Shown here: piece after piece, positions 59,931 to 64,000 of the stretch
How positions within the stretch are numbered: position 1 is the first letter of the stretch
Layout of the letters: each line of letters opens with the position of its first letter
Source of the DNA: Epiperipatus broadwayi
Lineage: Eukaryota > Onychophora > Udeonychophora > Euonychophora > Peripatidae
DNA: 64,000 nt
Direction of reading: 5' to 3'
Assembly: GCA_028023455.1 (NCBI GenBank)
Contig: JAQFVV010000018.1
Coordinates: 11,678,771 to 11,742,770 of the forward strand
Program-made: the position numbers and the translations under genes
Notes under the pieces: generated by a model
Told to the model about the DNA's origin: nothing
Databases searched by the model: none
Seen by the model: the letters and a program-made list of their open reading frames with translations, nothing else

Positions 59931-62900
59931 TTCAAAATGTTCTTTATTTAAATCTTTTTTCCTTGATATACAAAGAAACTTTTGTTAGCAAATACAAAAG
60001 ATTAACTTAGCTATTAATTTTACTTTCAATTCCTTATATCCCAAAGCTATTTTTGAAACAGGAATTTTTTTTTTTTTCAAAAGTCAGTAATTTTTTGAAA
60101 CAACTTGAAGGCTATTGTGGACAAATAAGGTTAATAATTCATCAAGTGAATTTTCAAATCAAATCTATAGTTTTGGGTTAAGAAATTTTACATAATAAAA
60201 GGAAACAAGCTTTTAATCTTGCCTAAATCAAAATATATTTTTTGCAGAGCAGATAGACAACTTAAAAAATCTTATAGTACTATGGGTTAAAGTTTTTTAT
60301 ATACTTGATATCTGCAAATGTATGAAATTTTTTTTAAGTACTTTTTTTTTGTGCAGCAAAAATGACTCTATTTTATATCAAAAACAAATTATCATCATCA
60401 CTCTGTATATATTTATCAACAATATGAGAATGTCTTCAGTTCTTAAAATTTTTCTGATTTTTTAAAATAACATTGTGCAAACATTATTTTTGTCCTGTCT
60501 TCTTATTCATGCCAAATTTATATTATCTGTGCAGTACAATTTAATTTTTTGTGTCATCAATTCAATGAATTATATTTTTAATTTCAAAATATGAAGCGAA
60601 TATTGTAGTTATTTATGGATATATGTTTTATATCTTCTGTTAGAAGTATCTATTGATATAATAACAAAACTATTACTATTTAATTCATTTTATACTTTAG
60701 TCATTACATAAGGCACAGCTATATGGCTAGCAATGTTCTGGTACTGAAATATTTTAGTTTGTAAAGTTTGCAATAAGTTTTGTATTGTCGATTGCATAAT
60801 CATATACAACTGTATAAAAAAAGAATGTAGCTTCTTTAGCTACATGAGCATAGTCCTCAGATTTATCTTTTGTTTTTTGAAAAATGCAGTAAGAGTCTTT
60901 CTACTATTATCTGTTATTACAACTTCCTAGTGTTTTAAAGTGTCTAAGTGTTTATCAATGTAATGCCAATAAGAAATTAAAAGAAACTGCACTGTTGCAC
61001 AAAGAATGAAATATAGAGTCACTCTATTTATTTTCTGGTTTGAGTTTCAGAAATTAAAATTCATGTCATATTAAGAATGACACCTTTTCATGAAGTTTTA
61101 TTTTTGATATTATGAATTATTTTAAATCTTAATAAAATTAAATCAATTACCAATACAATGTATTTTATACAACAGTGAGTGCATGGAATATGACAGCAGA
61201 AATTCTCAAAATTTGGAGAATAATAGAGCTAGAAACATAATGAATGAATTGATTCATATAATTCATTATTTCTATTTAGAAAAAATTTCATGAATTTTTT
61301 CTGTTTTATTTTATACAAAAAAATATGGTATCAATATGGATAGAACATTTCAAACACAAACTGTTCATTCTAAATATAGATATATAATCATCTTAATAAT
61401 AACATGATTTATATTCTGTATATGAATTATTTATTTTAAAGTGTGAAAGATATTTTCCTCTCACAGTTATCTAATTCACTGCTTGTCACAAAATTTTTAT
61501 AAACTAAGTCCATTTTTCATCAGACAAGAACTATAATTCTTTTTAGTATTTTAATAATAACCTGAATATTTCAACTGAATAAAAGCAAAGTGATTTTAAT
61601 TTGTAATATTAATCCATATTTCATTCCAAAGAGAGTATCTTATTAGTATTTATTGTATAAATATGTAAGTCATGATATAAAGATCATAGTTTTGGAGATA
61701 TTTACCTTCTCATCAGCTACAAGTTAATAATAGACAAGTTATAACATAACTTCTTTACTACTCATCTAGAATTGATTTGGACATGTTAGAGGATTCAAGG
61801 ATTGCATATCTGAGAATATTTGCTACAGAAATTTTCAAATAACATATTGATTTTTATTATTTACATTGCAATTGTTGGTAGTACTGTAATCCAAGAGTTC
61901 ATACTTATTTTATGTGTATTTAACCATGGTTACAGTTTTTAAGATAGACTTTGATAAAAAAGAAAAAGTTCATGTTATAAAAATAATAATGAGAATCACC
62001 AAAAGGATAAAACTGAAAGCTTCACTATAGAAAAATATTTGAGATTTTGGGTGATTCAATCAAAACATTGGAGAAATGCATTTTCATGATCGAACAAAAC
62101 CTCATTAATTTTTCTTGAATTGAGGAAGATATGAAGCAGTAATTTATATTTTGTTTAACTAATAATTACTTTTATATGCTTCTATAGTTTAGTTTACTAG
62201 TATTACTGAATTGTGATTTTTTTTAAAATGATAAAATCATTAATCTGCTATGGTTAAAAAAAAACAACAAAGTTTCCAAAATATTAATAGATAACTTGAA
62301 ATTCTCATTACATTCAAAAAGTGTGAATCAAGTTAATAATATTATAGATTTTCACAACTTCAACAATAAATTACAGAGGATTGAAACTATTCTAGTATTT
62401 ATATACTCAAGGATTTTCCAGAATATTTGATTATATTTTAGCCTTCAAGATTAAAACATATATACAGAGCAAACATCAAATAAAAAACAATTTAAAATAA
62501 TAAATATTATCATTTAATATTATTTTCAAAAAAGATAAATGCCTAAACTTGATCTAATTAATAAATTAATTATAATACTTAATTTTTAAAATATTGTTTG
62601 CAGCAATAATTAGCTGCATGCAAAGCTCCACTTTATCTGATCATAAGTGTTTGTCTTAATTACTAATACTACTAAATACTATATCCTCTTAATATCACAA
62701 TAATTTCCAGGAAAATCAAACATAATAGTTTCTTTACATATTTATAAAATAATCCATTTTGCATGAAATTCATGTTACCACTGACTGAAGAGAATTCTGT
62801 AAAAGAGATTGATGTAAGACTATTCTTTGCATATGATGGTACATTTAATTGATATAGAAATGTTTCTTTCTTTCTCTCTATTTATATAAATTGTAAAAGT

Positions 62901-64000
62901 ATATGTATGAGGAACAAACTAGCTCATCTATTATATAGTATGAATTGGTTAAGCCAACATTTCATTGACAAAGAATGGGATGGGTTTCAATCCAATAATT
63001 CTAAGTTATGAGTTTATAACTTCGAAACTAAATTTCACAAATACATTAATGAGTCTCACAAACAAACAAAAACAAAGGGGCATTTTATTGAATCTGGATT
63101 ATATTTTAGATGACAAAATATAAATAATATATTTCAATATTTTATTTTTTTAATCAGTAGTATAGCCATGCATTAAAATAATAATAAAAAAATCTAACTA
63201 TTGTTTTAATACTCTCAGGCCAACAAAAATAAACTAATAAATTACTATAACATAACCCACAATCTTTGACAAGTGATTTGGTCTTTAAAAGAAATAAAAC
63301 GAAGTCAATCTTTATAAAGAAAAAAATTAGTCCATATTTTATTTGTGTTTATGTAAGAATAACAATGATAAGAATAAAAGCTATTTCATTATAGAAGCTT
63401 TCATGATAGCTCATGAACATCACATTTAATTAATAAAAGTTATCAGATATTTATATATTTGGGTAAAGACTATATCATGTGAATAAATAATATATTACTT
63501 TAGTTTACTGATAGTTAGATAATTCAAAATAATAGGCATCCATTCCTTTGGTGAATACTTACTATTTCTCCAACTATATAAACAAAATCTATCTAATCTA
63601 AATATACATATTCTCCTTAATCAACATCTTCATAAATAACTATATATAAGTATACACTGAGGAAATCCCCTTTTTTTAGTGGCAAAATGCTTAAATAAGA
63701 CCAAAAGTATTACTATATCCATATATGATGCTTCAACTTCATTAATACATAATAGGGATTCAATAAGTAAACAATACAATAATTAAGTAATAACTTGTAT
63801 ATTTATACTTTACGTTTGTCTTCAATATAATTATATTAAATCATGCTATCACACTTCCAACGTAAAGCTATAACAACAAATAAAAAACTAAATTAAATAG
63901 CTGAGCACTTTCAAGAAGATGTACTTCTCATATTCATAGCCAGTTATGATCATTTCTTTGGAATCATATAAATAAATCTGATATGCAAATTATATGCAAA
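59930..64000. other. AT-rich DNA, nothing recognised
   Basis: There is no open frame above about 60 codons, no transposon motif, no dispersed repeat copy from this window and no RNA gene. Only homopolymer runs (for example near 60067-60079) are present. Confidence 0.6.

Overview
This window looks like intergenic or intronic DNA from an invertebrate animal, most likely an arthropod. That assignment is an inference; I cannot name the species. By eye the DNA is about three quarters A+T. It has no operons or ribosome-binding sites, no intact long reading frame, many simple repeats, and a dense layer of decayed eukaryotic transposons. No convincing host gene is visible. The best host-exon candidate is a short minus-strand open stretch ending at a good splice donor near 10826. 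No rRNA, functional tRNA or CRISPR array was found.

Layout. 0-9 kb: a GC-richer islet, a possible TATA promoter on the minus strand, a pair of hairpins, a decayed LINE endonuclease (3.3-3.9 kb, minus) and a tRNA-derived SINE with an internal 42-bp minisatellite (6.6-7.0 kb). 9-16 kb: an (AT)n(GA)n tract, the candidate exon, pol III-type boxes and an A-skewed tract. 17-19 kb: a 987-bp foldback element with arms of about 355 bp. 20.6-21.6 kb: a second LINE endonuclease relic (minus). 22.5 kb: an uninterrupted run of about 76 TTA units. 23.9-24.6 kb: another long inverted repeat. 24.8-25.1 kb: a second SINE copy. 25.4-27.5 kb: two Penelope-like element copies fused at their 5'-truncated ends, with recognisable RT and GIY-YIG remnants. 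27.6-29.9 kb: two large nested inverted-repeat clusters. 32.4-33.8 kb: one inverted and two direct copies of a unit of about 470 bp. 34.1 and 40.0 kb: copies of a small MITE of about 210 bp. 38.3-39.5 kb: a heavily decayed reverse transcriptase (minus), recognisable across several conserved blocks. 41.7-44.4 kb: the most complete LINE (plus), with endonuclease, RT and a GATGATGA tail. 49.2-49.6 kb: a degenerate tandem array around a CCATTACATTTGG core. 55.5-58.6 kb: a 369-bp nonautonomous hAT element with an 8-bp target duplication, plus two more copies of the 41.7-kb LINE family. 59.4-59.9 kb: a likely hAT transposase relic. The flanks and the stretches between are AT-rich with nothing recognisable.

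The elements do not cooperate as a pathway. They record successive invasions by at least three LINE-type lineages, a Penelope-like element, hAT elements, SINEs and several palindromic nonautonomous families. The recurring theme is inversion: at least seven separate loci carry arms that would pair with each other in a single transcript. That makes small-RNA production or structural instability the most interesting biological question here.
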